Assembly: GCA_035943635.1 (NCBI GenBank)
Contig: DASZBX010000067.1
Span: forward strand, 62,001-126,000
Source of the DNA: DASZBX01 sp035943635
GTDB taxonomy: Bacteria > Actinomycetota > Actinomycetes > Streptomycetales > Catenulisporaceae
Reading direction: 5' to 3'
DNA length: 64,000 bases
The translations under genes were made by a program, and so were the position numbers. The notes below the pieces were generated by a model. That model saw only the letters and a list, made by a program, of their open reading frames with translations, had not been told where the DNA came from and did no database searches. Positions within the stretch are counted from its first letter, which is position 1; the number at the start of each line of letters is the position of its first letter. Below are positions 63,435 through 64,000 of the stretch, piece by piece.

Positions 63435-64000
63435 CTACCGGGCCTCCATCGGCAGCTCGCCGGCCGCATGCCGGGCCCGCAGCACCTTCTTGTCCACCTT
63501 CCCGACGCTGGTCAGCGGCAATTCGGGCAGGAACGACCACTGGTCCGGCACCTGCCACTTGGCCAGCGAACCGGCCAGCAGCGCGGCCAGTTCCGGCACG
63601 CTCGCCTCCGCGGCTCCCGGCGCGCGCACCACGCAGGCCAGCGGCCGTTCGCTCCACTGCGGGTCCGGGACCCCGATCACCGCCGCCGCGGCCACGCCCG
63701 GGTGCGAGCACAGCCTGTCCTCCAGCTCCACCGACGAGATCCACTCGCCGCCGGACTTGATCACGTCCTTCAACCGGTCGGTGATCTTCAGGTACCCGCG
63801 CCGGTCCACGGTCGCGATGTCACCGGTGCGCAGCCAGCCGTCGCGGAACCGGTCGGTGCTCGGGTCGGGCACGCCCACCCCGACGAAGTAGCTCCCGGTG
63901 ATCCACGGCCCGCGCACCTCGATCTCCCCGGCGGCGATCCCGTCGTGCGGCAGCGGCTCGCCGTTCTGGCCCATGATCCGCAGCTGCACGCCCGGGGCCA
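63435..64000 (-). CDS. AMP-dependent acyl-CoA synthetase, C-terminal part (gene runs off the window)
   Basis: About 188 residues of the C-terminal region of an adenylate-forming fatty-acid--CoA ligase; the N-terminus lies beyond 64000. Motifs: DGWLRTGDIATVDRRGYLKITDR (ATP-binding Asp in TGD, hinge DRLKD), SGGEWISSVELED and the catalytic Lys in TSVGKVDKKVLR. The SSVELED hinge fits medium/long-chain fatty-acid ligases. It is convergent with the tRNA-like locus. Confidence 0.9.
   Translation of the reverse strand, partial: APGVQLRIMGQNGEPLPHDGIAAGEIEVRGPWITGSYFVGVGVPDPSTDRFRDGWLRTGDIATVDRRGYLKITDRLKDVIKSGGEWISSVELEDRLCSHPGVAAAAVIGVPDPQWSERPLACVVRAPGAAEASVPELAALLAGSLAKWQVPDQWSFLPELPLTSVGKVDKKVLRARHAAGELPMEAR

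Overview
The window is a very G+C-rich (about 70% or more) actinomycete chromosome segment with GTG/TTG starts and many leaderless promoters. It carries the mycothiol ligase MshC, a complete Pup-proteasome gene set (arc, dop, pup, prcB, prcA, pafA, pafB, pafC), the twin-arginine translocase genes tatA/tatC and the helicase HelY. This gene content fits a Streptomyces/Catenulispora-like lineage; the genus cannot be decided from the sequence alone.

Layout. 1-4.3 kb: DUF3090 protein, SCO1664-type kinase-like protein, winged-helix protein, mshC. 4.4-8.4 kb (minus): a Zur-type zinc ABC importer with a Zur box. 8.7-18.4 kb: PAC2 protein, metH (interrupted by an in-frame amber codon), HAD phosphatase, RecB-like Fe-S nuclease, GNAT, site-2 protease, a 148-bp inverted-repeat element, TrmI methyltransferase. 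18.7-34.3 kb: ferredoxin and the proteasome region, with FKBP proteins, rsgA, DUF3866 and a frameshifted SEC-C gene among it. 34.3-40.7 kb: a P450 fragment and a sugar-type ABC importer followed by a HAD phosphatase and a metallo-beta-lactamase-fold hydrolase; this block looks inserted between pafC and the tat genes. 40.8-46.6 kb: small membrane protein, tatA, tatC, YchJ, lipid kinase, helY. 46.7-53.2 kb: accessory genes, including two truncated genes head to head, a LexA-box-controlled deoxyribosyltransferase-like gene and an autoregulated LacI-type repressor. 52.8-55 kb: molybdate regulator and modA-modB. 55-63.1 kb: Vps62-like membrane protein, DUF6191, M48 protease, PPOX oxidoreductase, Uma2 nuclease, Tat-exported phospholipase C-like enzyme with a beta-propeller partner. 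63.1-63.4 kb: a tRNA-Lys(CUU)-like sequence whose 3' part precedes its 5' part. 63.4-64 kb: the end of an acyl-CoA synthetase.

How the genes work together. Pup is deamidated by Dop, ligated to targets by PafA, recognised and unfolded by Arc and degraded by PrcBA; PafB/PafC are the WYL-type DNA-damage activator. TatA/TatC probably export the Tat-signal phospholipase at 60.4 kb. Zur would switch on the zinc importer under zinc starvation.

Most unusual are the circularly permuted tRNA-like locus at 63.2-63.4 kb (halves that reconstitute a near-perfect cloverleaf, with leader and trailer able to pair), the TGG-to-TAG stop inside metH, the perfect SOS box on a nucleoside-deoxyribosyltransferase-like gene, and the hairpin element just upstream of trmI.
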